Shown: positions 45,146 to 55,666 of the stretch, piece by piece
How the letters are laid out: each line of letters starts with the position of its first letter
How positions within the stretch are numbered: position 1 is the stretch's first letter
NCBI GenBank assembly: GCA_013423385.1
Contig: BLZA01000009.1
Span: 1,054,001-1,118,000, forward strand
Reading direction: 5' to 3'
DNA from: Naganishia liquefaciens
Taxonomy: Eukaryota > Basidiomycota > Tremellomycetes > Filobasidiales > Filobasidiaceae
DNA: 64,000 nucleotides
Translations under genes and position numbers: made by a program
The notes under the pieces: model-generated
What the model was told of the DNA's origin: nothing
The model's input: the letters and a program-made list of their open reading frames with translations, nothing else
Database searches by the model: none

Positions 45146-46229
45146 GGCTTTAGTCGTGCGGACTATCGAATACAGCGGACGAGAGGAGTGGAAAGCATAC
45201 AGCGAGAGGCCCGAACTCCTCCGACCTGGAAATCGGCCCACGACTATATCAGCTGTTCACGTCTACAGCTATTTCCCGTTCTCCTCAAAAAAGTGGCTGT
45301 TGAACGACATTCCACCGAACTTGTGACATCATATGTTATGGAAGTGCGGATGTCGCTCGCTTTTAGGCTCGAGAGAAGCAGCTGACACAGGTGCTGAATA
45401 GAGGTCTGGTGTAGGATGAAGTCGAGCGAGCTGATGGGGGGCTATAAATAGGGTTAGGTCTTTATTCGATCGCAACGCACGCGTTCGGGCCGTTCTTCCT
45501 TCCTTCTCGGTACAACGGTAGATTGCCGACCGTGTTCCTAGCTGTGTTTCTTGACCAAGTATCTCGCCAGCTATCTAGACCAGCTTCTAGCCCCTACAAG
45601 CACGTTCAAGTTTTCTTCAAAAGCTCTAAGGGGACCGCCGTTGGCATTCCGCAGTCTGCCTGGACACAACGTCATTGGCTTTTGCATCAGTAGACGTCTT
45701 GCTTGGAGACTGCCAGGTGTTGACACGAGGTGCTTCTCGGATATGCTGCTCATGTTCGCTTCAATTAGGCGTACATATCGCATATCTCGTTCATGACATG
45801 AGTTATTTCAATATCCTTAGAGTAGATGTGTTTACTGTGACAATGGCATTAGTGGTTGTGAGGTGCAAAGTAGCTGGGCTGAGTACAACCAAAGCTCTGG
45901 CGTCGCAAGCCTTGGTTGTACAGGAGCGGCAAGAGAGTCCACAAAAGTTATAAAGCTGGACGGCCCGAACATGCTTCACAGGCCATTGACTATACCGGCA
46001 ACTTGCTTCGCGAGTCGTTAAAGGGTAAGAATTCGCAGTCGCGATAGTTCAAGTATTTTTGTTCATTACACATTATACATGGCATAGACAGGTGCCACAC
46101 CCTGGTCCTTTACACAACGCTCTTCTCAAACCCAACTCTTTGCCCTGTCTAGCAATTCAGTCTCGCAACAATACTGCTAATCTCCAGCTTGGGATCGTAA
46201 TGTCTTCCCATGGCGTCATCTGTCGGCGT
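45146..46229. other. 1.1-kb gap, PAP2 promoter side; no firm gene
   Basis: TATAAATA (plus) / TATTTATA (minus) at 45443-45450 could serve PAP2 or a short plus-strand transcript. Small open frames (plus 45551-45796; minus 45571-45783) overlap each other and neither resembles a known protein. Confidence 0.4.
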
Positions 46230-46490
46230 TTAATACCTGACCCTCTCGCGTCCATACTTGGAAATAATGTCTGCAATGCACTATCAGCAACCCAGCTGGA
46301 TGACAGCCATGCTCAGCAAAGACTCACACCAAGCATAGATGACTCCCGGTATCCAGCCCAAGATCGTCAATGCGATGCTGATCCAGAAAGCGGCACCACA
46401 CCCAACTTTGGCAAAAGGTCCGATTGGTGGAAGAATGATACTGAGAAAGTAGAGGAGCATGTCGCCGCCAGTTGATTGAGTTCCTGCCAT
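46230..46490 (-). CDS. PMP3: Pmp3/UPF0057 plasma-membrane proteolipid, 67 aa
   Basis: Tiny hydrophobic protein that affects plasma-membrane potential and cation tolerance. Exon 1 (46490-46328) encodes MAGTQSTGGDMLLYFLSIIL, then PPIGPFAKVGCGAAFWISIA and LTILGWIPGVIYAW. A 57-nt intron follows, and exon 2 (46270-46230) gives YIISKYGRERVRY. The two transmembrane helices, the PP(I/L)G turn and the WIPG(V/I)IYAWYII motif are the family hallmarks. The N-terminal ten residues are longer than in the yeast protein. A TATATAT run sits about 110 bp upstream on the coding strand. Confidence 0.95.
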
Positions 46491-46597
46491 GGTGGTATCT
46501 TAAGAATTGCAATGGAAAAATTGAGTGTTATTTCAAGACTTGTACTGTTGACGCAGAGGACGACTGCTATTACCGGATGCCCTTGTGGCGTCGCTCA

Positions 46598-46604
46598 ATA
46601 TATA
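46598..46604 (-). promoter_or_regulatory. TATA-like element upstream of PMP3
   Basis: TATATAT on the minus strand about 110 bp before the PMP3 ATG, in a normal distance for a fungal TATA box. Confidence 0.45.
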
Positions 46605-46943
46605 TCCCAACGACTTGCTGATCTTGACATCAAAGCATTGGAGTGGAGGCTACGTAATGGCGCCAAGTCCAAGCAAAATTACCTCACTAGCCAGCCCTAT
46701 TCCCTGGCTGAAGTGATTAACTCGGTGACTTAGTTACCGCCGGCTGGCTGGCATGGTCCCCCTTCGCAGTAGTCACTTACACACACGCCCGAGCGCTATG
46801 ACTCATCTCACTAGGTCGTCAGGGCTCTGCTACTCCGGCCCTTCCGACCCAAATTTCGGAAAGCGGTGCGCGCAGTCGCTCGTGTCTTACCTCGGTTCCG
46901 CATCCGCAGCACGAGTCTTGGCTGGACACGGGTGGTGGGTGGT

Positions 46944-46951
46944 TGACGTCA
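46944..46951. promoter_or_regulatory. CRE palindrome TGACGTCA upstream of PMP3
   Basis: Perfect TGACGTCA about 450 bp upstream of the PMP3 start. ATF/CREB-type factors bind this core; a link to stress control of PMP3 is inference. Confidence 0.35.
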
Positions 46952-47371
46952 GTCCATAGTAGACGGGGTAGCTAGTGGCCGATCTTTCCAGCATCAGGCG
47001 GCGCGTAGGACTTTCAGCTGACAGCCGCACTGTCGGCACGTACCTTCGGCTCAGAGTCTCACATTCCAGAACGGCTCGGACCGAAGACGAAGGAGGCGCA
47101 CCTTGTGCGTGCTATTATGCTCTTCTCGGGCCGTCGGTGCGGACAAGACAAGGCGACGAGTCCGTAGAGTCTACCATGTAAGTGGAACAGTGCGCATGCA
47201 ACACTTGGAGCTCGTTCGATGATAGACGGAAGGCCGTCAAGATCGCAGAGCATGCTGACCCCCGCGTGACCCCAAATCAAAAGCTAGTAAGCTGGTCGGA
47301 GGGCCTCCAAGGCATAACCTTCTGCATGTGCATATCAATGGCACAAGAGATCCGAGATGACATTGCGGCCC

Positions 47372-49409
47372 CTACTTGGCCAACCGCTCAAGTAACTGCC
47401 TCGCTCCGCCCTTGACGATCTCTCCGCCCGCCGAGGCCGCCATCCCCGCCACCATCCTGGCATTCCTCCACCCATCCATTCCATCCGCTACACGCTCATA
47501 CGCGCTCTTGCCATTCCTGCGCGCCGGTCCATCGGTTGTGGACGTGGAGGTTCCCGAAGCGGACGCCCCGACACGACCCATGAAGATTTGTTTGAGCGGT
47601 CCAACTTCGTTGATGATATCCATACCCACGGATCGGACCCAGCTGACCAGCGGAATTCTTGTGCCAAAAAGGTAGTGTAGTTTATCGGTCGCGGAGAGGA
47701 GTAGGTGGTTTGCCGGGTATCGTTCGCGCGTATAGGGTAAAAGCGATGTATAGGCGCCTTCGGAGGGGGTTAGCCGTCGCGCCACATGGCGCCCTCGGGG
47801 ACTCACCAAGATCACCGCCTTGCTGCCGGACCGATTCCCACACTTCACCCAACACCTTGACATCCGCCAAACCCATATTCAGCCCTTGCCCCGCCAACGG
47901 ATGCACCGTATGCGCCGCATCACCGACCAACACGGTCCGGTCGCCGATATAGCTCTCGGCGTGGGAAAGCTTGAGCGGGAACGAAGCGATCGACGTCGGC
48001 GAAATCGAGGCGATTGGCGGCGGCAGGGATTTCGCTTGCTCGGCGGTGAGGCTCATCAGTACGTCGTTCCATTTTGCGTCGAGTGTCGATGCATCTACAG
48101 TCGTCCCGCGTTCCTGCGCCGCGAGTACTTGTGCATTCACCTCGGCGAGTCCGGGTTCATCCATGAAGAAACCAAGGTTTACCATCGTCGTCAACCGCTC
48201 GGCGCCCAAGGCTTTGTACGCGCTCGCCAGCGCCGGACTCGTCGACCAGACCATCGTTGTTGCATCCCGCCCGAGCGGTAAGAATGCAATCGGTCCCGAG
48301 GGCAGGAATCGCTGAAATGCCGTCCGATTATCAATAGCCGAATGTCGCAGCGTCGCCACGACAGCATGCGTATCGTACGCGTGGCCAAACGATTCAATCT
48401 GGGAAAACGCCCTGACGGGGGAATTGTACCCGTCCGCGCCGACGACGACTCCGCCCCGCACCCATCGATCGCCGCCGCATCGGAGTGCGACCGACCTGCC
48501 GCCCTCGTCCATGCGCATCTCCTCGACTTTGCTGCGCTCGGCAATAACGACCCTGCCACGTCCGTCGTGTTCGATCTTGCGCAAGAAGGCGCGCTGTAGA
48601 TTTGTGTTTTCCGTCATGCGTGCCATGGGATCGGCTGAGCCGGCCGGTTGGGGAAAGTGGATTTGAGAGGAGGAGGATGCGGTGCTTGAGGTCCAGACCT
48701 GGCCAGGCGGCGTCAGGAAGGGCGTCGATGAAAGCGAGGGACGGACTCACAATGATATCGCTAATAGGACATGACCGTGATTCTTCGATATACTCCCAAG
48801 CTCCGATATCTACCGAGCCCTCAGCCGACAAAAGCCTTTGCGGGCGACCCAAAACTCACCCTTCAAGAATTGCACATTCTCCGCTGTCAGACTACTGACC
48901 CGATTCTCCCACTCGCCGTGGCCCGTCCATGAGCGGACACGGTCGAGCGATCCACCCTCGACGAGCAAGATGCGCGTATCGTCGCGCATGACTGCGGGCT
49001 TGGATACTGTTCTGCGAGTTAGCAGACCGTTCCCGCTATAGTTTTGCAACGAAGACTTACGCAGGGTACATGCCAATGCGAGTCCCGCGTTTCCCGCACC
49101 AATGATCACGATGTCGTACGTGTCCTCCCTTAATATCTCTGGAACAATCGAAGGCGCTGTGGGTTCAGCTGGAGCTGTGGAATGCCATCGTGCCCTTCCC
49201 TCGTGCGGGATACGTCGCCACGGTCGATGCTGTACTGCATATTGCGTCTCGGGTCGTTGAATGGTCCGCGAGATGGCGCGACGCGACAGGCGGATTGGAG
49301 ACTGCTTGGACGTTGATGCGATGGCCTTTCTGAGGCCTGTACGTGCCGGAGAAGCCATGCTTATGGTACGGACCGCACTGACGGATCGACCGACAGCTTG
49401 AACATTCAC
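47372..49409 (-). CDS. COQ6: ubiquinone biosynthesis flavin monooxygenase Coq6
   Basis: FAD-dependent hydroxylase of the coenzyme Q ring on the matrix side of the inner membrane. The N-terminus is rich in Arg and Ser without acids up to about residue 75, fitting a mitochondrial presequence. Then YDIVIIGAGNAGLALACTL (FAD GxGxxG), NVQFLKDIGAWEYIEESRSC, VVGADGYNSPVRAF (DG motif) and VLVGDAAHTVHPLAGQGLNM (second FAD motif) appear in the order of the UbiH/Coq6 family. The Coq6-type C-terminus includes IPLVSWVRSVGMDIINEVGP and ends at 47372. Exon joins are clear near 49035, 48850, 48740 and 47790. It starts 176 bp from the divergent MIC19 gene. Confidence 0.94.
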
Positions 49410-49585
49410 GCTTGACTGAATCTACGAACTGCGAGACTCGCGAGGTGGGATGACACGGACATGGTCCCCCCGTTCCCCGCTTTTCCCCGTCCGCCCAGCC
49501 CGGAGCGAGTCGGCCTCATAGCAGCACCGTCATGACATCCATGCCTCTCCCCGTCGTCCATTCGTCCACCGCCATCCACTCCACC
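49410..49585. promoter_or_regulatory. short divergent promoter between COQ6 and MIC19
   Basis: Only 176 bp separate start codons of two genes for mitochondrial inner-membrane proteins. The plus strand carries a pyrimidine-rich run with CCCCG repeats at about 49470-49500. Confidence 0.45.
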
Positions 49586-50266
49586 ATGGGCAACTCACAA
49601 TCCACCGCCACCTCTGTCGGAGAGCAGCCGCAAAAGCCTGCAGAGCAGGTCATACGGCCACAGGAACAGGGCACGTCTGTTCAGGTGAGCCTGTTTCCGC
49701 TTCAGAGAATACCGGACATGCAGCAGCTCATGCTTCACCCCTTGCAGTTTGCGCCCTCGCTCATCTCCCAGCTCTCTTCTTCGTCTTCCTCTTCCAACGA
49801 TGAGCCTCCATCACGTACTCACCACGACTCGGCCATCATGGCCCGTCTTCAGGCCGAGACTGAACGACTCCGACACGAGGAGGCCGCGATCATGGCCAAG
49901 ATCTCGACGGCGCTCGAAAAGGAGAACCTCGACAAGGACAAGCCCGGATTGAACAGCGAGCTTTTAGGCAGGGATATGGAGGAGGTCCGTGAAAAGTTGG
50001 AGAAGCTGGGTAAAAAGCGGAGGGAGGTGTTTGAGGAGGAAGGGGAGAAGGCCGAGGTGAGGAAGCAGAGGGATTCGGTCGTGCAATGTTACCTGTGAGT
50101 ACCCTGAGCCTATCTTTTGGGTTCTGCATCGGCTCATCCGAGGGGGGGCTGAAACGTTCGTCGCAGGAAAAACAATGAGCGACCGCTCGACTGCTGGAAA
50201 GAGGTCGAATACTTTAAGCGCAGCGTGTCAAACCTTGAGGCCGACTTTGTCGCTTCACTGCGCTGA
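49586..50266 (+). CDS. MIC19: MICOS subunit Mic19 (CHCH domain, predicted N-myristoylated), 202 aa
   Basis: Peripheral inner-membrane subunit of the MICOS complex at cristae junctions. The ATG at 49586 gives MGNSQSTATS, a consensus N-myristoylation start known for Mic19/CHCHD3, so I prefer it to the in-frame ATG at 49532. Residues 20-80 are polar; residues 90-165 form a long charged helix (MARLQAETERLRHEEAAIMA, EEVREKLEKLGKKRREVFEE), the expected coiled coil. The C-terminal CHCH end spans the intron (50095-50166): CYLKNNERPLDCWKEVEYFK contains a CX10C pair, the Mic19-type spacing. Exons are 49586-50094 and 50167-50266. The protein is slightly longer than yeast Mic19 but has the same plan. Confidence 0.88.
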
Positions 50267-50487
50267 AGGATCGGTTGCTACACGACCGACGCATCGTATA
50301 GATGTAGTTGAGAAAAAGAAGAGGATTACCGTGCGGGAAAGCTGCCGCGGTCCTGTGGTAGGAATACCTTACGCACGGGCTTGTATCAACGCATAAAAGA
50401 GGAAACAATATCGCATGGCATGCGAAGTGATGACGCTGTCCAGCTGCAAAACCACATACCATAATCAACGAACGAATCCGGAACATC

Positions 50488-51868
50488 TCAGAAGTCGGCT
50501 ATGCCACCCAACCCGCCGCCCCCGGCACCGCCAAGTCCACTTTTCCCGCCGACATCGTATCCTATACCCTTGACCTCGTCACCCAAAATCCCATCGCGCC
50601 CTCCGAGTCGTTCGTCCGTACTCGTTAACAAGGGCTGCACCGGCGCATTCTGGCGTAACGGCATGACCGACGCTGCGCGCAGGAAAGACCCGTTTGCGTG
50701 AGCCGTCGGTTGATAGAGGTAAGTCATTCCCACGCCCGGATACGCCTATGGAGCCACAAGAAAAGTTAGCTCCGAGTCTTGCACTGACGCCCCGGCGCTG
50801 CCCCGGACACTCACCGTCTTCTTCTGAGCGCCATACGGCGTCTTCCGGCCGTGCGTCTGCGTGCCCCATCGTGCCGCGTAAGGCTCCTTGATTCCCGGTC
50901 CCGGCTCGGGCCGCATCAGCCGCGCCGTCTCGGCGTTAATTACCCGCCAGATCAACAGCGCAAGTGCCACGAGCGATACCTTAGTGCTCACTGCCGCCGC
51001 GGCTGTTAGTGACATGACTAGATTCCTGCAAAACGCCCCTCGGCGGGAGCTTACCATAACTCAGAATGATAACGATACACAGCGCCTTGAGATGTCCCAG
51101 CCGGCGCTTCCACTGCTTTCGCCGCTGATCATACTCATAATCCCGAATCGCCTCTGTCCGCTTCCGATCCATCGACGCAGCATCCGTACGCGCCCGCTGC
51201 GCCGCTTGAAACCGCGTGTCCCAGGGCTCGCCGGGCTTGCCAAATGTGCCGATCTGAGGAGCCGTGCCGCTCTCGAACCACATCGAAGATTTGTTGGGCG
51301 CGGACTTGCCGAGCGGGAATGGCCACCTAGGAAAGCGTCAATGTATAAGTAACGGTCGACGGTTACGTGCGACTGAGACGACATACAGCCTTGGTCGTGC
51401 ATCCGGCGTCGTCAACTTGTGCGACGGATGACTGCCGTCGTCTTCCCACACCGGGAGCCGCTTTACTGTCTCAAGTGCCTGTCCCTCCCGCTCTCTCTTG
51501 AACTGCTCTTCGTCTTCGTCCTCTTCTGCTCCCTTTCGCAGCTCTGCTTCGGCAGCTTTTTCCGACTTATCGTAGGCAATCAGGATGGACGCGAGGATGA
51601 CCATCCTTGAGCCAGAGCAGCGTCAGCTTCTGTGCAGGGCGACACGAGGGGTAGCTTACAAGACTGCGCAGATGGTGACGCCCTTGATCAGGCGATAGAA
51701 CACCATAGTCTCCTCGCTCAGGTCCAGCTGTGACATGACTTTCCGGAACGGGCCAAGTTGCTCGTTCAGCGCCTCCCCTTACCGAGTGGACTCGCACTCA
51801 CCAATGGTCATGCTACTCGCCATCAATAATGCCCGCTGAATGGTTGAAAAATCAAATGGGTATGACAT
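50488..51868 (-). CDS. uncharacterised multi-pass membrane protein
   Basis: From ATG 51868 the protein begins MSYPFDFSTIQRALLMASSM. After an intron it continues TMVFYRLIKGVTICAVLMVI and LASILIAYDKSE, one hydrophobic helix. Then comes a charged cytosolic segment (EEDEDEEQFKREREGQALET) and a region with MWFESGTAPQIGTFGKPGEP. A second hydrophobic pair is LKALCIVIILSY and VSTKVSLVALALLIWRVINA, and the tail is Gly-rich. About five exons join in frame with GTGAGT/GTAAGC-like donors, so the gene is credible. The start of the first helix recalls Pho88/Snd3, but the rest does not fit that family. Two or three membrane helices; function unknown. Confidence 0.7.
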
Positions 51869-52319
51869 GGCGGATGGTCCAGTGGCCTTGAGGGTGAGGA
51901 GGTATTTAGAGATCCAATGGAGAATGATATTATTCAAGGCAATCTACCGTCTACGGCTCTAAGCGATTTACCCAGGCATTGTCTGAATGACGGTCACTCG
52001 GACGAGCCTCCTCTTACTTCCTTTGGCCCGACCCCGTGCCTCGCATCTCGCAAAGGAAGTATCTCAGGAGACTATCTTCGTATAGACGGAGTTCAAGAAT
52101 TGACCTTCCGAAGGCAATCAGCACGCTGTCTCGTCGAGAATGGATTTCTTGCATGTCTCAGCATATACATTCAGAGCAAAACTCCTGCAAACGATCTATC
52201 GTCCATTCAAAACCACTTCAGACTCAAGAACCCGCTGCCGGGATATCTTTACCCTATTCTCCGTAGATCAAGACGGATATGAGCGGAATCGGTCAAAAGA
52301 AGTGTAGCGACTATGCTTG
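51869..52319. other. intergenic, with one unsupported 121-codon plus-strand frame
   Basis: A plus-strand frame (51917-52282) fills most of the space between the membrane-protein start and the stop of the first surface protein. It starts only about 50 bp from the neighbour's divergent start codon and has no recognised domain. I leave it as a candidate only. Confidence 0.25.
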
Positions 52320-54830
52320 TCAAAAACGGCGCGGATTCTCTGGACCATCCGGCACCTGTCCTGGCAATGGTTCAGTCGCCTATAAACGTATCCGACATCA
52401 GTACAAACGCCTCATCCGTCCAAAGCACCATACCTGAGAGTAATCCGGCGGCAAGATATGTTCCTCCGGGACCGGTCCCCAATCTTGAAGTCTTCCCTCT
52501 ACGACCATTCTGACCTGACGGAGTTGTTCCTGAGATAACACGGACGAGGGTTGTCGCGAGGTAACAGGCAAGGCGACGCCTTGCTTGCGCCTTCCGAAAG
52601 AGCCGCTGCCTTGGGACGAAGTGGGAGTCGATGACCTTGCTGTAGAGCCCCCACCTGAATTGGTCAGGTACGGACTCAGACCCGTGATGTGATGACTGGA
52701 TGGGTAAGCAGACAAGCTCAAGATATTAGGAAGACTCGCTTCAGCGTGGCTAGCAACCCGGATCTCCGTGTCGCCCATTTCCGAAGGCATGGCGCCAGAG
52801 GAGGGAGCCGTGTGATGAAAAGGGGAACCACGACCCAATCCGCTGTAAGCGCGCTCCGTTGAGTGGGTGCCCTTACTGGCCGCGCTATCGGGTTCTCCGA
52901 TTTCGGTCGGCGGAACAACGGATTGGGCATAAGGATAATACGATGTCGCATTCGATGCGGGCACATGCGGCCTTGCTGGCGCGGCACCAGAGACAAACGG
53001 CTCCCGTTGCACCATCTGCGGCAAAGGGTTAGTTGTCCACGTCGCGTTTGGGTATCGCCCGCCCGTAAAGGGAGTATCCTGGTAAGGGCTGAGGGGACTG
53101 CCCGTCAACGCCATAGGCGAATGAGGGTCGCTCGCTGACCCGGAACAAGCAAGCGGACGTTGGTCTCGCCAAGGATATATCGTCTCGTCCTGTTTTCGCT
53201 TGCGAACGACAAACCACACAAGCAGAGCAACGATAATGACACTGGTAATAGCGCCAGTGATGATTCCCGCTAGCGCTCCGCCACTCAGTCTGAAAGAAAC
53301 CTTAGCGAACTTTCATCCAACGTAAACCACTGCTTACGTTGGCCGTGTTTGACCCGCCAGGGGTTCCGATCCCCCCATGACAGCGGATGCCGAGATGCTA
53401 GGGGTCGCTGATGCCGAAGACTCCTTCGATGTCGAGAATGTTGGGATGGAAGGTATGACGCTGATAGAAGTCGGCTTGGCAGCGTCAAGACTTGATGTCA
53501 ACCTGACATCAGTCGGGAGAATCGTCGGTATGGCGCTTACAATTTTTGCCACCGGGACCAACGGCTCTCCGACAGGATCCGGCACGAAAGGCCGCGGAGT
53601 GGTGTAATTATACTGCACATAATCGATGCCAAAAAAGTTGGTGGGTTTCGCGCCGCGGTTGATGAGGGTGACAGTGTGCGACACGTTTTCCAGATTCGCG
53701 CGATGAAAGAGAACGGCGCCGCCGGTAAGACTCTTGGGACCGGCGTCGTAGAAGCCGCTGTAACTGTGTCATCCTTGCTACTCAGCTACAGCGACAACCA
53801 CGAGGATTCTTTAACGTACTCTGCCGATACGCCATCACATGTCACCGTGTAGATCCCGTGATTCATGTTGACGGCCCCGTAGACGGCAACTGACGTGCCG
53901 GTGAACCTGTCCCGACTTACTTCAGCGGAGTATATCCACATGATATCCTACTTACGAAAAGGCGATGGAGTCGTTTACGGCGTACGCCATGCTACCCAAC
54001 CAAGCTACAAGTCAGTCACAATCGGTGACAAAGCCGTGCTCTCACTCGACCTACGCTGCCGTCCTATTATGGTATTCCTCCCCACGGTACCTAAAGTTCC
54101 AATCACCGGTGTACGTAAAAAATTCAGGACTCGGGCAATCCATCGTGACGGTCTGTAATTGGAGTCTGACAGTGAAGAGTCAAGGCGAACGATGCATGAT
54201 GAAGATGAAGCGTTCGCTCAGACGTACTCGTTCAACTGATCTAGTTCTTCGTGCTGGACCACGAAATAGTCGATGTCGAACCATTTACCCTCTGCATTCG
54301 TGAGCGTCTGGTAGCCTCCTCTTCAGGCTTCCTTCTGTACCCTTGTAATCTGGCGACTGACCAAGACATGCTCAAGCGTATTATTCAGTCCCGTCTGGCT
54401 GTACAATACGGTCTGCATTGTTCCCAGCTCCTCTGCAAATCCGTCGAGCTCCATGACAGTCGAGTCCAATTCGACTCGGTACTTTCCCTGAAAGGCGTCA
54501 TTCACAAACCATCAATGTTCGCGAAGGCAAGATCCCGAGGTCCCCTCGAAAGGATCAGGAAACAAGCTCACATGGTCCGCACGCTTTGCGCCAAACGCCC
54601 ATATCCCCGTTCCATTGAATCGCAACACCGCTGTATCTCCCTCATTCCGGGTCGAAGTATAGGTTTGGTCAAAGTACAGGTACTTTTGTGTATCTAGTAC
54701 CACAAATTGGTTTCGCGACACGGAAAAGGGGGGGAAGGAAGGACATACCGTCGGAATGTTTGTTACTCCAGTAGCCGGTGTATTGGATCATCGGCGAGAT
54801 ATTATCGAGTGTCATGTTGTATGCGACCAT
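52320..54830 (-). CDS. single-pass surface protein A, paralogue of the gene at 57603-60242
   Basis: Function unknown; a fungal family of type I-like membrane proteins with a beta-sandwich ectodomain. The start MVAYNMTLDNISPMIQYTGY has no cleavable signal, as in its paralogue. The ectodomain shows LRFNGTGIWAFGAKRADHVS, FQGKYRVELDSTVMELDGF and a second similar unit GGAVLFHRANLEN... with TLINRGAKPTNFFGIDYVQY. A Ser/Thr/Ala-rich stalk leads to a single helix (LAGIITGAITSVIIVALLVW) followed by a basic stop-transfer KRK. The cytosolic tail is Ser/Pro-rich and ends, after a last intron, ATEPLPGQVPDGPENPRRF. About ten introns. It could be a wall-associated sensor or a carbohydrate-binding protein; that is inference. 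Confidence 0.8.
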
Positions 54831-55666
54831 GGTTGGGCAGGAACTCTGGATCTTCCAGATAAGTAGACGACCGGTCGGACGGGAGAAAAGTTTTACCGTT
54901 GGAGGATCTTATCAGAGGTGACCGGTGAACGAGACAACCATCTTCTACGCGGTATGGTATCTCAGCCAGTCCTCGTATTCTGTCCTTCTGAGACTTCTTA
55001 AGTTCCCTTGGCATTCCTTTCCGGTCCTGCGTTCCCTTTCATTGACCAAGTCACTGCCGCGGACGAATCTCTATGTCAGTCGACTTCAACATTTCCACAA
55101 ACGGAAGAGAGTCATTCCGTTGAATAAAATGCCGATCTCGACGCCAATCGCAAGGCACCTCGACGTATCCCCTTTGACTGCGTTTGGCTTCCTTCCGAGG
55201 ACCCGCTCAGTTTCCATCTGCGCGTTTCGGAATGCTTCCAGGCCAGGGCCAAAGGACCTTTGCGCCGGACATGACCGCGCGGGCCAATAGGCGCTGTTGA
55301 GCGATTGAGTTATTGGCGAGTCTGCATGAGTGGATACTTCATAAGATGAGGCTCATGCCAAGGTTTCCTGTCTCCTCGTTTGAGCCATAACGAAATGCCG
55401 TACACCTGATACTATATTCCTTCTGCAGCGAGAGCGGCGTTGGGAGTTTGATAGATGCCTCGCGTCGGAGATGGCCGACGCGAACAATAGCGATGCGGAA
55501 CCGACATCCGAGACCTCTGTATTCGCTTTGGGCTGTTCGTCTTGTCACGGATGGGCTATTGTCTTGAATCAAGTATATAGGCACGCCGCAGGGGGGAACA
55601 ACACCATGGCATGCACCGGGGCACTCCCCGTTCACAAGCAACTCCTCATTGCAATTTGCAACCGAA
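54831..55666. other. 0.84-kb divergent gap between surface protein A and the acyltransferase
   Basis: Both neighbours are transcribed away from it. A 121-codon plus-strand frame (54925-55290) lacks family resemblance. No core promoter element is obvious. Confidence 0.4.

Larger units (their letters stand above)
46491..47371. other. 0.9-kb gap with PMP3 promoter elements; no gene recognised
   Basis: Lies upstream of PMP3 and downstream of the COQ6 stop. Contains the TATATAT run and a CRE palindrome. Short frames only. Confidence 0.45.

Noticed and set aside
50488-51868. Assignment of the multi-pass membrane protein to Pho88/Snd3
   Set aside because: Only the first helix region is reminiscent; the charged middle, second helix pair and Gly-rich tail do not fit.
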